DNA of 20,528 nucleotides, taken from contig VBJE01000180.1 in NCBI GenBank assembly GCA_005879675.1, positions 1 to 20,528 of the forward strand. The letters run 5' to 3'. This DNA is from Chloroflexota bacterium. Its GTDB lineage: Bacteria; Chloroflexota; Dormibacteria; Dormibacterales; Dormibacteraceae. The translations under genes and the position numbers were made by a program. Positions within the stretch are counted from its first letter, which is position 1; every line of letters begins with the position of its first letter. This document shows, piece after piece, positions 1 to 8,119 of this stretch. A model generated the notes under the pieces. It worked only from the letters and a program-made list of their open reading frames with translations, searched no databases and was not told where the DNA came from.

Positions 1-2
1 GC

Positions 3-272
3 CGAAAAGAGGTCTCGATCGAGCGCCTGATCGCGGTCGCGCACGCCCTCGGCGTCCAGCCGGCCGAGGTCTATGCGGAGCTCGCCCGGCAGCTGGGCGC
101 GGAGCCGGACGCGCGCGCGTGGCCAGAAGACCCTCCCGTCAAGCTCCGGCTCGCCACCGCCTCGCTACCTTTAGAAGCGCTGCGTAGCGTGGCCGACTTC
201 AGCGCTTACCTGGCGATGGCGAACCCACCGCCCAAACCGAAAGACCGGATCGGCTTTTTGCCCAGGAGATAG
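3..272 (+). CDS. XRE-family helix-turn-helix regulator, C-terminal part (5' end outside window)
   Basis: An open frame runs in from the left edge and stops at TAG 270-272, leaving 89 visible residues. The first visible residues (SIERLIAVAHALGVQPAEVY) match the last helices of Cro/CI-type helix-turn-helix domains, in which a 'sl..L..iA.aLgv.p.el' pattern follows the recognition helix. The recognition helix itself is outside the window. The remainder is a proline-rich and arginine-rich tail with no recognised domain. The stop lies 14 bases before the clpP start, so the regulator may be cotranscribed with clpP and could control it, but that is inference. Family assignment is fairly sure; target and effector are unknown. 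Confidence 0.6.
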   Translation, partial: RKEVSIERLIAVAHALGVQPAEVYAELARQLGAEPDARAWPEDPPVKLRLATASLPLEALRSVADFSAYLAMANPPPKPKDRIGFLPRR

Positions 273-286
273 GGAGGAAAGAGGAG

Positions 287-937
287 ATGCACCTGATTCC
301 AACAGTCATCACCAACGACGGGCGCGGCGAGCGCGCCTACGACATCTACTCGCGGCTCCTCAAGGACGGCGTGATCTTCATCCGCGGCGTCATCGACGAC
401 GATATGGCGAGCACCGTCACCGCCCAGCTGCTGTTCCTCGAGAACGAGTCCCCCGACCGCGACATCCAGATCTACGTCAACAGCCCCGGCGGGTCTTTGA
501 CCGCGGCGCTCTCGATCTACGACGCGATGCAGTACGTCGGGCCGAAGGTCGCGACGCTGTGCACGGGTCTTGCCGCGAGCGGCGGCTCGATCCTCCTCGC
601 CGGCGGCGCGCCGGGCATGCGCATGTCGCTGCCGCACTCGCAGATCCTCATCCACCAGCCCTTCACGCAGGGCATCCAGGGACAGGCGTCCGACATCCAG
701 ATCCACGCCCAGGAGATCCTCCGCCAGCGTGAGCAGATCGCGCGGATCTACGCCAAGCACTGCAAGCGGCAGCTCGAGGACGTAGAGCGAGCGATGGAGC
801 GTGACTTCTTCATGACCCCCGAGCAGGCGCGCGAATGGGGCCTGATCGACCTCATCGTGGAGAAGAACCCGCACGTCGGAGCACAACCAGCCGAGGCGGC
901 CGCGCCGGCGAAAGCTTCGGGCAAGGACAAGGCCTGA
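287..937 (+). CDS. clpP: ATP-dependent Clp protease proteolytic subunit
   Basis: ClpP is the serine peptidase barrel that degrades proteins unfolded by Clp ATPases in the cytoplasm. The 216-residue length fits the family (about 195-215). The catalytic triad is visible: Ser98 in GLAASGG, His123 in ILIHQPF, and Asp173 in ERDFF, with spacing matching the E. coli triad 97/122/171. The QGQASDIQIHA handle-helix region is also present. The nucleophile motif reads AASGGS instead of the more usual AASMGA, a small lineage variation. An alanine/lysine-rich tail follows residue 197. The ATG start has a purine-rich Shine-Dalgarno stretch (AGGGAGGAAAGAGG, 271-284) directly upstream. The gene sits 14 bases after a helix-turn-helix gene and overlaps the next gene at its stop codon. 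No Clp ATPase gene is next to it. Identification is secure. Confidence 0.97.
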   Translation: MHLIPTVITNDGRGERAYDIYSRLLKDGVIFIRGVIDDDMASTVTAQLLFLENESPDRDIQIYVNSPGGSLTAALSIYDAMQYVGPKVATLCTGLAASGGSILLAGGAPGMRMSLPHSQILIHQPFTQGIQGQASDIQIHAQEILRQREQIARIYAKHCKRQLEDVERAMERDFFMTPEQAREWGLIDLIVEKNPHVGAQPAEAAAPAKASGKDKA

Positions 938-1899
938 AGGTCATCGTCCTCGGCGGGACGCGTTTCATTGGCCGCGCCACCGTCGAGGAGCTCGCCGCCG
1001 CGGGCGACGAGGTCATGGTCGTCCACCGCGGCGTGCTCGAGCCCGATGGCATGCCGGAGGTCCGGCACCTCCACTGCGAGCGCTCGGAGCTCCAGGGCCA
1101 CCGCGCCGAGCTCGACGCGTTCGCGGCCGAGGCGGTGATCGACTGCCGCGCCCTCACGCGTCGCGACGCGGAGATGGCTCTCGAGGTGCTTCCCGACGTC
1201 GAGCGCTGGATCGTCATCTCCAGCGTCGACGTCTACCGCGCGTTCGGGGCGCTGAACGACGATGCGGAGACCGACCCCGTGCCCCTGGACGAGGAGTCCC
1301 CCCTCCGGCCTGAGCGCTACCCATACCGCGGCAAGATGCCCGGCATGGACGACTACGACAAGCTCGACGTCGAGGACGTCTACCTGCCGCGCGGCGCGAC
1401 GGCGTTGAGGCTGCCGATGGTCTACGGCGAGCATGACTACCAGCGGCGCGAGGAGTTCCTGCTGCGGCGGCTCCGCGCCGGCCGCAAGAAGATTCCGTTC
1501 GGAGGGGGCACGTGGCTGACATGCCGCGTCTACGTGCGCGACGTGGCGCGCGCCATTCGCCTGGTGCTGCGGCAGCACCCCGCGGGCGAGGCCATGAACA
1601 TCTGCGAGGACCGCTCCTACTCGATGCGCATGTGGTCGCGGATGGTCCTGGAGGCCGCGGAGTCGGACGCGGAGCTGGTCCGGGTCGCGGATGAGGCGCT
1701 GCCCGAGGACTTGAAGTTCACCGGCACGGTGACCCAGCACATCGCCGCCAGCGCACGCAAAGCCCGCTCTCTGCTGGGATGGACGCCCTCCGACCCCGTC
1801 GAGACGCTGCGCACCACGGTGCGCTGGCACCTCGAGCATCCGCCCGAGGATGATGCCGCCGATTTCTCCGCTGACGACCGTGCCTTGGCGTCCGTCTAA
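934..1899 (+). CDS. NAD-dependent epimerase/dehydratase (extended SDR family)
   Basis: A Rossmann-fold nucleotide-sugar epimerase/dehydratase-like protein of about 321 residues. The N-terminal KVIVLGGTRFIG carries the GxxxxxG dinucleotide-binding motif, and SSVDVYRAFG matches the SSxxVY strand of extended SDRs. A canonical YxxxK catalytic pair is not obvious; the nearest candidates are YPYRGK and YDKLDVE, so the enzyme may be an atypical member, and its substrate is unknown. Homologues of this fold start 'M-K-V-(I/L)-V-L-G-G-T', which puts the start on the CTG at 934-936, overlapping the clpP TGA (CTGA). An ATG at 835 is also in frame but would add 33 non-conserved residues read through the end of clpP. 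It is translationally coupled to clpP and is followed 11 bases later by the UPF0182 gene. Fold is confident; start and substrate are not. Confidence 0.82.
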   Translation: MKVIVLGGTRFIGRATVEELAAAGDEVMVVHRGVLEPDGMPEVRHLHCERSELQGHRAELDAFAAEAVIDCRALTRRDAEMALEVLPDVERWIVISSVDVYRAFGALNDDAETDPVPLDEESPLRPERYPYRGKMPGMDDYDKLDVEDVYLPRGATALRLPMVYGEHDYQRREEFLLRRLRAGRKKIPFGGGTWLTCRVYVRDVARAIRLVLRQHPAGEAMNICEDRSYSMRMWSRMVLEAAESDAELVRVADEALPEDLKFTGTVTQHIAASARKARSLLGWTPSDPVETLRTTVRWHLEHPPEDDAADFSADDRALASV

Positions 1900-1910
1900 G
1901 CTTCGCTCAC

Positions 1911-4748
1911 ATGTCGCGGCGGTACCGGCCCTTCGATCCGTTCGAGCGCCGCGGCCCGTTCGAGCCGGGGCGCGAGCTCCGGATGCCCCCTCCTTCGCGC
2001 CGCTTCCTGGTCGGCGTCTCCCTCTTCGTCCTGGCCGCCATCGTCTTCGTCGCCGCGACCCCGATCGTGTCCTTCATCACCGAGGTCGAGTGGTATGACG
2101 CGCTCGGCCTTCGCGGTGTCTATCTCACCCGCGTCGGCCTCGAGTGGACGATGTGGATCGGCAGCTTCGCGATCGCTTTCCTCTACCTGGGCGTCAACGT
2201 GTTCATCGCTCAGCGGATCCGCTCCGGCGGCCCCCTGCGCGCCGTGGGCATCCGCCGCTCGGTGATCCGCAGCGCCGCGGGCTGGGTCAGCCTCGCCGTC
2301 GCCGCGGCGATCGCCCTCATCCTGTCCTTCGGAGCGGCCACGCAGTGGCAGTCGCTCGCGCTCTTCCTGCACGCGTCGCCGACGGGGACGATGGACCCGG
2401 TCCTCGGCCAGGACATCTCCTTCTACCTGCTGACGCTGCCGTTCCTGCACGTCGTGGGCAACTGGGCGCTCGGGCTGGACTTCCTCGCCATCCTCCTTAT
2501 CGCCGCTCTCTACTCGTGGCGGGGCGACGCCTTCGACTTCCGGCCGACGTCGGGCGCGCTCGCCCACGTCTCAGTGCTCACCGCCGCCTTCGCGGCGACG
2601 TTGGCCGCGACCGCGTGGATCGGCCGCTACGACCTGCTCTTCGCGCACAACAGTGGCGTCGTCTGGGGCGCGGCGTACACGGACATCAACGCCCGGCTTC
2701 CGCTGTACACGTTCCAGGCGGGACTCGGCGTTGTGCTCGCGGGCGCGCTCGTCGCCAACGCCTGGCTGCGCCGGCTGTGGCTGCCGGTGGCCGCGGCCGC
2801 GGTGTGGATCGCGGTGGCCGTGGTGGGCCAGGTCTATCCCAGCCTGATCCAGTTCTTCTCCGTGAATCCGAACGCGCAGGCCTACGAGCTGCCCTACATC
2901 CAGCGTGAGATCGCCGGCACGCGCGCCGCCTACGGGTTGTCCGACGTCTCGGTCGGGAACTTCACCGGCGACCAGCCGCTGACCGCGAAGGACATCCAGA
3001 CCGACCAGGTCACGGTCAACAACCTCCGGCTGTGGGACTACACACAGCTGGCCGAGACCTATCAGCAGCAGCAGACGATCCGGACCTACTACGCGTTCCA
3101 CGACATCGACATCGACCGCTACAACGTCACCGGCAACTACCAGCAGCTGGAGATCAGCGGCCGGGAGATCGACACCTCCAAGCTGTCTCCCGCGGCGCAG
3201 AACTGGACCAACGACCACCTCCAGTACACGCACGGTTACGGCGCGGCCGCGAGCCCGGTCAACGCGGTGTTCGGCGAGGGTCTGCCCGTGTCGGTGGTCG
3301 GCGACCTGCCACCCAGGGGCGCGCTGGCGATCAGCCAACCGGCGATCTACTTCGGCGAGGTGCCGCTCGCCGACGACTACGACATCGCGCCGTCAAGCGT
3401 CAAAGAGTTCGACTTTCCGCAGGGCAGCAGCGACGTCTTCACGAACTACGCCGGCACCCATGGCGTGCCGCTCAACTCGACGAACCGCGCCCTCTGGGCG
3501 CTGAAGCTCGGCGACCCCAACCTGCTCGTGACGCAGCAGCTCACGGACAAAAGCCAGATGCTCTACCGGCGCAACATCAAAGAGCGCGCATCCGAGCTCG
3601 CCCCGTTCCTGAAGTTCGACCACGACCCCTACATCGTCATCGTCGACGGCCGGCTGTACTGGATCCTCGACGGTTACACGACCGCGGACACGTATCCGTA
3701 TGCCCAGACAGAGACGTTCGGGCTGGACAACCAGGTCAACTACATCCGCAACTCGGTCAAGGTCGTGATCGACGCTTACGAAGGCACCGCCGACTTCTAC
3801 ATCGTCGACCCGAAGGACCCCCTCATCAAGGCCTACCAGGCGACGTTCCCGGCGCTCTTCAAACCGCTCGACACGATGCCGTCGGGCCTGCGCGCGCACC
3901 TGCGTGTCCCTGAAGACCTGTTCAACCTGCAGGTGACCATCTACGCCACCTACCACGTGGCCCCGGATCCCGCCGGCGCCAAGGTCCTCTTCGCCCGCGA
4001 AGACGTGTGGGCCGTGCCGACGACGCAGAGCGGCCCGCGCAGCCAGGCGACGACCATGACCCCGTACTACGTGCTGTTCCGGCTGCCCGGCGAAAAAGAC
4101 CCGGAGTTCCTCCTGATCATGCCGTACACCCCGCTGAACAAGAGCAACCTGGTCTCGTGGCTCGCGGCCCGGAGCGACGGCGCGCATTACGGCCAGTACG
4201 TCGCCTACGTGTTGCCGAAAGACAAGACGATCTTCGGGCCGCAGCAGGTCGCCAACCGGATCAACGCCAACACCACGATCTCCAGCGACTTCACCCTGTT
4301 CGACCAGGCCGGGTCGGAGGTCCAGCAGGGCAACCTGCTGGTCGTGCCCATCGGCAACTCGTTCCTCTACTTCGAGCCGGTGTACCTCCGCGCCAAGCAG
4401 TCGGCGAGCCTGCCGGAGCTGAAGCGGATCATCCTGGTGGACCAGGACACGGTCGCCTACGCGACCACCCTGGACCAGGCGATCCAGCAGCTGGTCGGCG
4501 CAGCTCCTCCGCCGACGAACCAGCCGCCGCCCACGACCTATACCCCCCAGCAGATCGCGCAGATCCAGAGCCTGGTGGCGCAGGCCAAAGAGCACTACGA
4601 CGCCGCCTACGCGGCACTCAAGCGCGGAGACCTCACGACGTTCTCGACTGAGATGGCCAGGGTCGGCGATATCCTGCAGCAGCTGCAGGCGCTGATCGGC
4701 GCCTCGTCGACGCCGTCGCCAAGCCCGTCCCCGAAGCCTTCTCCCTAG
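1911..4748 (+). CDS. UPF0182 family large membrane protein
   Basis: A 945-residue protein of the uncharacterised UPF0182 family, known from Actinomycetota, Chloroflexota and Cyanobacteria; the length is typical. About seven hydrophobic helices lie in the first 315 residues (roughly 32-57, 78-100, 122-145, 168-198, 213-235, 265-285, 290-312). They are followed by a large, probably extracytoplasmic domain to about residue 870, rich in Tyr, Asp and Asn, with family-like stretches such as LRLWDYTQL and LLIMPYTPLNKSN. The C-terminus has a Pro/Gln linker, a probable helical segment (about 890-930) and a Ser-Pro repeat tail. The ATG lies 11 bases after the epimerase stop without a strong Shine-Dalgarno site. 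The stop codon interlocks with the stop of the opposing methyltransferase gene. Function is unknown for the whole family. Confidence 0.95.
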   Translation: MSRRYRPFDPFERRGPFEPGRELRMPPPSRRFLVGVSLFVLAAIVFVAATPIVSFITEVEWYDALGLRGVYLTRVGLEWTMWIGSFAIAFLYLGVNVFIAQRIRSGGPLRAVGIRRSVIRSAAGWVSLAVAAAIALILSFGAATQWQSLALFLHASPTGTMDPVLGQDISFYLLTLPFLHVVGNWALGLDFLAILLIAALYSWRGDAFDFRPTSGALAHVSVLTAAFAATLAATAWIGRYDLLFAHNSGVVWGAAYTDINARLPLYTFQAGLGVVLAGALVANAWLRRLWLPVAAAAVWIAVAVVGQVYPSLIQFFSVNPNAQAYELPYIQREIAGTRAAYGLSDVSVGNFTGDQPLTAKDIQTDQVTVNNLRLWDYTQLAETYQQQQTIRTYYAFHDIDIDRYNVTGNYQQLEISGREIDTSKLSPAAQNWTNDHLQYTHGYGAAASPVNAVFGEGLPVSVVGDLPPRGALAISQPAIYFGEVPLADDYDIAPSSVKEFDFPQGSSDVFTNYAGTHGVPLNSTNRALWALKLGDPNLLVTQQLTDKSQMLYRRNIKERASELAPFLKFDHDPYIVIVDGRLYWILDGYTTADTYPYAQTETFGLDNQVNYIRNSVKVVIDAYEGTADFYIVDPKDPLIKAYQATFPALFKPLDTMPSGLRAHLRVPEDLFNLQVTIYATYHVAPDPAGAKVLFAREDVWAVPTTQSGPRSQATTMTPYYVLFRLPGEKDPEFLLIMPYTPLNKSNLVSWLAARSDGAHYGQYVAYVLPKDKTIFGPQQVANRINANTTISSDFTLFDQAGSEVQQGNLLVVPIGNSFLYFEPVYLRAKQSASLPELKRIILVDQDTVAYATTLDQAIQQLVGAAPPPTNQPPPTTYTPQQIAQIQSLVAQAKEHYDAAYAALKRGDLTTFSTEMARVGDILQQLQALIGASSTPSPSPSPKPSP

Positions 4749-5407
4749 CCCGGCCGCAGGGGTACGAACAGCACCGGGAACAGCGAGCGGTAGGTCACCT
4801 CCGCGCCCTGGCGCGTATAGAGGCGCAGGTCCTGCGGCTCCTCCGGCGAGACGGCGACCGGGATGACCATGCGACCGCCCTCAGCGAGCTGGTCGAGCAG
4901 CGGCTGCGGCACGCCGCGCGCGGCCGCGGCGACGAGGATCACGGCGTAAGGCGCGCCGGCGGACCAGCCCAGGCTGCCGTCGCCCACCGCCACCTCGACG
5001 TTGTCGTAGCCGAGCCGGCGCAGCGTCGCCGCCGCGTGCTCGGCCAACGCCGGCTCGCGCTCGACTGTGACGACGCGGCGGCACAGGCGGCTCAGCACCG
5101 CGGCGGCGTAGCCGGAGCCTGTGCCGACCTCGAGCGCGACGTCCTCGGGCTGCGGCGCCGCGGCCTGGACCATCAACGCGACCACGAGCGGCTGCGAGAT
5201 CGTCTGCCCGCATTCGATCGCGAGCGCGCGGTCTTCGTATGCGTGGGGTCGCATCCGCAGCGCGAGAAACTCCTCGCGCGGCACCGACGCCATCGCCTGA
5301 AGCACGCGCTCGTCCGTCACGCCGTGCGGGCGCAGCTGCTCGGCGACCATCCTCTGCGCCGGTGTGCTCAATCGAGAAGGCCCCAACCGCGAGAGTACAA
5401 TCACCAT
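4745..5407 (-). CDS. pcm: Protein-L-isoaspartate O-methyltransferase
   Basis: PCMT uses S-adenosylmethionine to methylate isoaspartyl residues in damaged proteins, starting their repair in the cytoplasm. The sequence shows VPREEFL, then the family signature GQTISQP, then the SAM-binding motif LEVGTGSGY (motif I), and a C-terminal VLFVPLRPG like the usual FVPL end. The ATG at 5407 gives 220 residues (E. coli Pcm has 208) and is preceded by AAGGAA six bases upstream; an upstream in-frame extension to 5494 lacks conserved sequence. The gene is convergent with the UPF0182 gene, and the two stops share CTAG. It is divergent from the phosphoribosyltransferase gene with little space between, so promoters probably overlap coding sequence. 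Identification is secure. Confidence 0.93.
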   Translation of the reverse strand: MVIVLSRLGPSRLSTPAQRMVAEQLRPHGVTDERVLQAMASVPREEFLALRMRPHAYEDRALAIECGQTISQPLVVALMVQAAAPQPEDVALEVGTGSGYAAAVLSRLCRRVVTVEREPALAEHAAATLRRLGYDNVEVAVGDGSLGWSAGAPYAVILVAAAARGVPQPLLDQLAEGGRMVIPVAVSPEEPQDLRLYTRQGAEVTYRSLFPVLFVPLRPG

Positions 5408-5513
5408 CGTTTCCTTGGCGTCGTCGGTTTCCCCATCAGTTCCCCAAAAGTGGCGCCGCCCCGTCCGCCAGCGGTCGCGCTTGGTCCGGCGCACCGGCCC
5501 AGCCCACTCGCGC

Positions 5514-6392
5514 GTGGAGTTCGCGCATCCCTCCGAGCAGGAGTTCGCCCGCTTCCTCGACTACTACCGCATCCGCTGGCAGTACGAGCCGGTGTCGTTC
5601 CCGCTCGCGTGGGAAGACACACGGGTGGCGGAGATGTTCACTCCCGACTTCTACCTGCCCGAGCACGACCTCTACATCGAGCTGACGACGATGAAGCAGT
5701 CGCTCGTCACGCCGAAGAACCGCAAGCTGAGGCTGGTCCGCGAGCTTTACCCGGAGCTCAACGTGCGGCTGCTGTATCGCAAGGACTACCAGCAGCTGCT
5801 GGCGAAGGCCGGCTACGGCGCCCTGGACGTCCACGACCTCCGCAAGGAGGACGTCGGCGAGATCCTGATCTCGCCGGTGGAGCTGGAGACGCGGCTGCGG
5901 GCGCTCGGGCGCAAGATCTCGCGCGACTACCGCGGCCAGTCGCTGGTCGTCGTCGGCGTGCTCAAGGGCGTCACCTTCTTCCTCGCCGACCTGGCGCGAC
6001 AGATCAAGGTCCCGTTCGTGATCGACTACCTCGACCTTCATCGCTTCGCCGGGGCGCAGCCTCAGGATCGAGTTCGGATCGTCCGCGACATCGACTACCC
6101 GATCGAGGGCCGGCACGTGCTTCTGGTCGAGGACATCGTCAACACCGGCTTCACGCTCGACTATGTCCTGAGCGAGCTTCGCCGCCGCCGGCCGGCATCG
6201 CTCGAGGTGGTCACGCTTCTCGACCGCCCGCTGCGCCGGCTGGTCAACTTTCCGGTGAGGTACGTGGGGTTTCAGATCCCCAACGACTACGTCGTCGGCT
6301 ACGGCCTCGATTACCGCGAGCTCTACCGCAACCTGCCCTTCGTATGCACCCTGCGGACGAGCGTGTACGACCTGCCCACCCCGGTCGCCTGA
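5514..6392 (+). CDS. Hypoxanthine phosphoribosyltransferase with N-terminal PD-(D/E)xK-like domain
   Basis: The C-terminal half (about residues 113-292) is a type I phosphoribosyltransferase that would make IMP/GMP from purine base and PRPP. It has VVGVLKGVTFF, IDYLDLHRF and the PRPP-binding loop VEDIVNTGFT (about 205-214), close to the HPRT consensus VEDIVDTGxT. The N-terminal 100 residues are a separate domain, EFAHPSEQEFARFLDYY then FTPDFYLP then DLYIELTTMKQ. This resembles the PD-(D/E)xK nuclease core (P44-D45, E56-x-T58), but the catalytic Lys is replaced by Thr, so nuclease activity is doubtful. I recall similar sequences attached to HPRT in actinobacteria. No ATG is available near the start. 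GTG 5514 fits the onset of conserved sequence; TTG 5481 and TTG 5415 are alternatives. A small gene follows at its stop codon. The HPRT call is strong, the N-terminal role unknown. Confidence 0.85.
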   Translation: MEFAHPSEQEFARFLDYYRIRWQYEPVSFPLAWEDTRVAEMFTPDFYLPEHDLYIELTTMKQSLVTPKNRKLRLVRELYPELNVRLLYRKDYQQLLAKAGYGALDVHDLRKEDVGEILISPVELETRLRALGRKISRDYRGQSLVVVGVLKGVTFFLADLARQIKVPFVIDYLDLHRFAGAQPQDRVRIVRDIDYPIEGRHVLLVEDIVNTGFTLDYVLSELRRRRPASLEVVTLLDRPLRRLVNFPVRYVGFQIPNDYVVGYGLDYRELYRNLPFVCTLRTSVYDLPTPVA

Positions 6393-6421
6393 GCGCCCGG
6401 CTCTCGCGGCTGCTGGCCGCC

Positions 6422-6682
6422 ATGGCCGGCCAGGATTTTGACTCCCTGGTCGCGACCGGATTGTTGAAGGACGTGGAAGAGATCGTGGTCGCCGCCTATC
6501 TGTCGGCCCATCCGGGAGGGTCGCGGCCGGCGGCGTACCGCTGGCTTCGCTACGAGGACCCCGACCCGGTGGAGCGCCTGGCCGACGGCGTTCGGAGGCT
6601 GCGGCGAGGGGGTGCAAAGTTCGGCGCCGATGCTGTGGACAAAGCCTGCGCAAAGGCTTCAAAAATGGGGCTTTTGAATTAA
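6422..6682 (+). CDS. Small conserved-looking hypothetical protein
   Basis: Not recognised. From the ATG at 6422 it is 86 residues; predicted mostly helical and charged, with DFDSLVATGLLKDVEEIVVAAYLSAHPG followed by an arginine-rich stretch and a Lys-rich end, and no membrane segment. Two other starts are possible. A CTG at 6389-6391 overlaps the preceding TGA (CTGA) and gives 97 residues with an added amphipathic segment (LSARLSRLLAAM). An ATG at 6344 lies inside the phosphoribosyltransferase gene. None has a clear Shine-Dalgarno site. The position directly after the HPRT fusion suggests cotranscription. G/C-ending codons through most of the frame support it being coding. Confidence 0.5.
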   Translation: MAGQDFDSLVATGLLKDVEEIVVAAYLSAHPGGSRPAAYRWLRYEDPDPVERLADGVRRLRRGGAKFGADAVDKACAKASKMGLLN

Positions 6683-6964
6683 GACGCCCGTGTGGAGGTT
6701 CTGGGGAAAACTAATGCCCCAAGAGACCTTCCTGTTTACCCTGAAGTCCCCTATGCGTTTTTCGGTTTCCATCCCGGATTGCTCCGGACCTTCCACCTAC
6801 TCGACGTTCGGTATCCTCAGGTTTACCGTACTCAGCCGCTTGGGGCGACGCGAAAGTTAACAGGCGTCTAAAGGCACGTCAACAATGAAAACAATCGCAC
6901 CGCCAGGCAAATCCTGGTGGGTTGACACAGACACTTCGGACTCGTTAGAGGAGGGCACGGACCA
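6683..6964. other. Intergenic region upstream of thiolase, with a weak 48-codon ORF
   Basis: This 282-base gap is more AT-rich than the genes around it. An ATG at 6714 opens a 48-codon frame ending at TAA 6858-6860, with GGAGG at 6694-6698 and GGGG at 6703-6706 upstream. Its codon use lacks the strong G/C third-position bias of the neighbours, so it is probably not a gene, but a short leader ORF cannot be excluded. The 3' end holds a short palindrome (6900-6920), a TTGACA at 6922-6927 and the thiolase ribosome-binding site (AGAGGAGGG, 6947-6955). No known riboswitch or small RNA consensus was recognised. Confidence 0.5.
6900..6920. promoter_or_regulatory. Operator-like inverted repeat upstream of thiolase
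   Basis: Arms CCGCCAGG (6900-6907) and CCTGGTGG (6913-6920) pair with one mismatch around the spacer CAAAT. The repeat ends one base before a TTGACA hexamer at 6922. The size and placement fit a binding site for a dimeric repressor acting on the thiolase promoter, but a matching -10 box is poor (TTAGAG at 6945) and overlaps the ribosome-binding site. A small RNA hairpin in the leader is the alternative. Confidence 0.35.
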
Positions 6965-8119
6965 ATGCGCGAAGTAGTGATCGTGGAGGCGGTGCGGACA
7001 CCGATCGGCCGTCGCAACGGCAAGCTCAAGGACGTGCACCCGGTGGTCCTCGGCTCCCTCGTCCTGAAAGAGCTCGTGCATCGCGCCGGCATCGAGCCAG
7101 AGCAGGTGGAGGACGTGGTCTTCGGATGCGTGAGCCAGGTCGGCGAGCAGAGCCTCAACGTCGGGCGCAACGCGTGGCTGACCGCGGGCTTCCCCGTGAC
7201 CACGCCGGCAACGACGGTCGACCGCCAGTGCGGCTCGAGCCAGCAGGCGCTCCATTTCGCCGCGAACCTCATCCAGTCGGGTGTCTGCGACATCACGATC
7301 GCCGGCGGCGTGGAGTCCATGTCCCGCGTGCCCATGGGCTCGAACGCGGTCTCGCCGGGCACGCCGTTTCCCCCGGAGCTGATGGAGCTCTACGACCTCG
7401 TTCCCCAGGGCATCTCCGCCGAGCTGATGGCGCGCAAGTACGGCATCTCGAGGCAGGCGATGGACGAGTTCAGCGTGGAGAGCCACCACCGCGCGCACGA
7501 GGCGACGGAGAAGGGCTACTTCACCTCCCAGATCATGCCCGTCGACATCTCCAACGGACAGCACGAGGTCTTCGCGCGCGACGAAGGAATCCGCGCCACC
7601 GCGAGCTACGAGACGACCTCCGCGTTGCAGCCGGCGTTCAACCCCCAGCACTCCATCACCGCCGGCAACTCGAGCCAGATCTCCGACGGCGCGGCAGCGG
7701 TGCTGCTGATGTCGCTGGAGAAGGCAAAGCAGCTGGGCGTCAAGCCGCGGGCCCGGATCCGCGCCCAGGCGGTGGTCGGCACCGACCCGGTGCTCATGCT
7801 CGAGGGCCCGATCCCGGGCACCGCCGCGGTCCTCAAGCGAGCCGGCCTCGACCTGAAGAGCATCGACCTGTTCGAGGTCAACGAGGCGTTCGCATCCGTG
7901 GTCCTCGCCTGGCAGAAGGAGACCGGCGCCGACCTGGCCAAGACCAACGTCAACGGCGGGGCGATCGCGGTCGGCCATCCCCTCGGGGCGTCGGGAGCGA
8001 TCCTCATGAACCGCCTCCTCTACGAGCTCGAGCGCCGCGATCTGCGCTACGGGCTCGAGACGATGTGCTGCGGCGGCGGCCTCGGCACCGCGACCATCAT
8101 CGACCGCGAAGTTGAATAG
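6965..8119 (+). CDS. Thiolase (acetyl-CoA C-acyltransferase)
   Basis: A 384-residue thiolase that condenses or cleaves acyl-CoA: acetoacetyl-CoA formation, or the last step of beta-oxidation. The nucleophilic Cys89 is in DRQCGSSQQAL, NEAF lies at 306-309, His338 in GGAIAVGHPLGASGA, and the second catalytic Cys368 in MCCGGGLGTA. All are family hallmarks. The start ATG at 6965 follows AGAGGAGGG at a good distance. Biosynthetic and degradative thiolases cannot be separated from sequence alone here; no beta-oxidation partner gene is adjacent. The cupin gene begins inside the last codons, so the two are cotranscribed. The 282-base upstream gap with a palindrome suggests its own regulated promoter. 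Very secure as a thiolase. Confidence 0.95.
   Translation: MREVVIVEAVRTPIGRRNGKLKDVHPVVLGSLVLKELVHRAGIEPEQVEDVVFGCVSQVGEQSLNVGRNAWLTAGFPVTTPATTVDRQCGSSQQALHFAANLIQSGVCDITIAGGVESMSRVPMGSNAVSPGTPFPPELMELYDLVPQGISAELMARKYGISRQAMDEFSVESHHRAHEATEKGYFTSQIMPVDISNGQHEVFARDEGIRATASYETTSALQPAFNPQHSITAGNSSQISDGAAAVLLMSLEKAKQLGVKPRARIRAQAVVGTDPVLMLEGPIPGTAAVLKRAGLDLKSIDLFEVNEAFASVVLAWQKETGADLAKTNVNGGAIAVGHPLGASGAILMNRLLYELERRDLRYGLETMCCGGGLGTATIIDREVE

Noticed and set aside
5036..6421. Long plus-strand open frame overlapping pcm and the phosphoribosyltransferase gene
   Set aside because: Its translation is Arg/Pro/Ala-rich and without motifs, in the shadow of two clearly real genes. Only its end (from about 6389 or 6422 to 6682) is kept as a small gene.
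6922..6950. TTGACA as the -35 box of a thiolase promoter
   Set aside because: The hexamer is perfect, but the best -10 at 17-18 bases (TTAGAG or TAGAGG) is poor and overlaps the ribosome-binding site, so I do not call a promoter.
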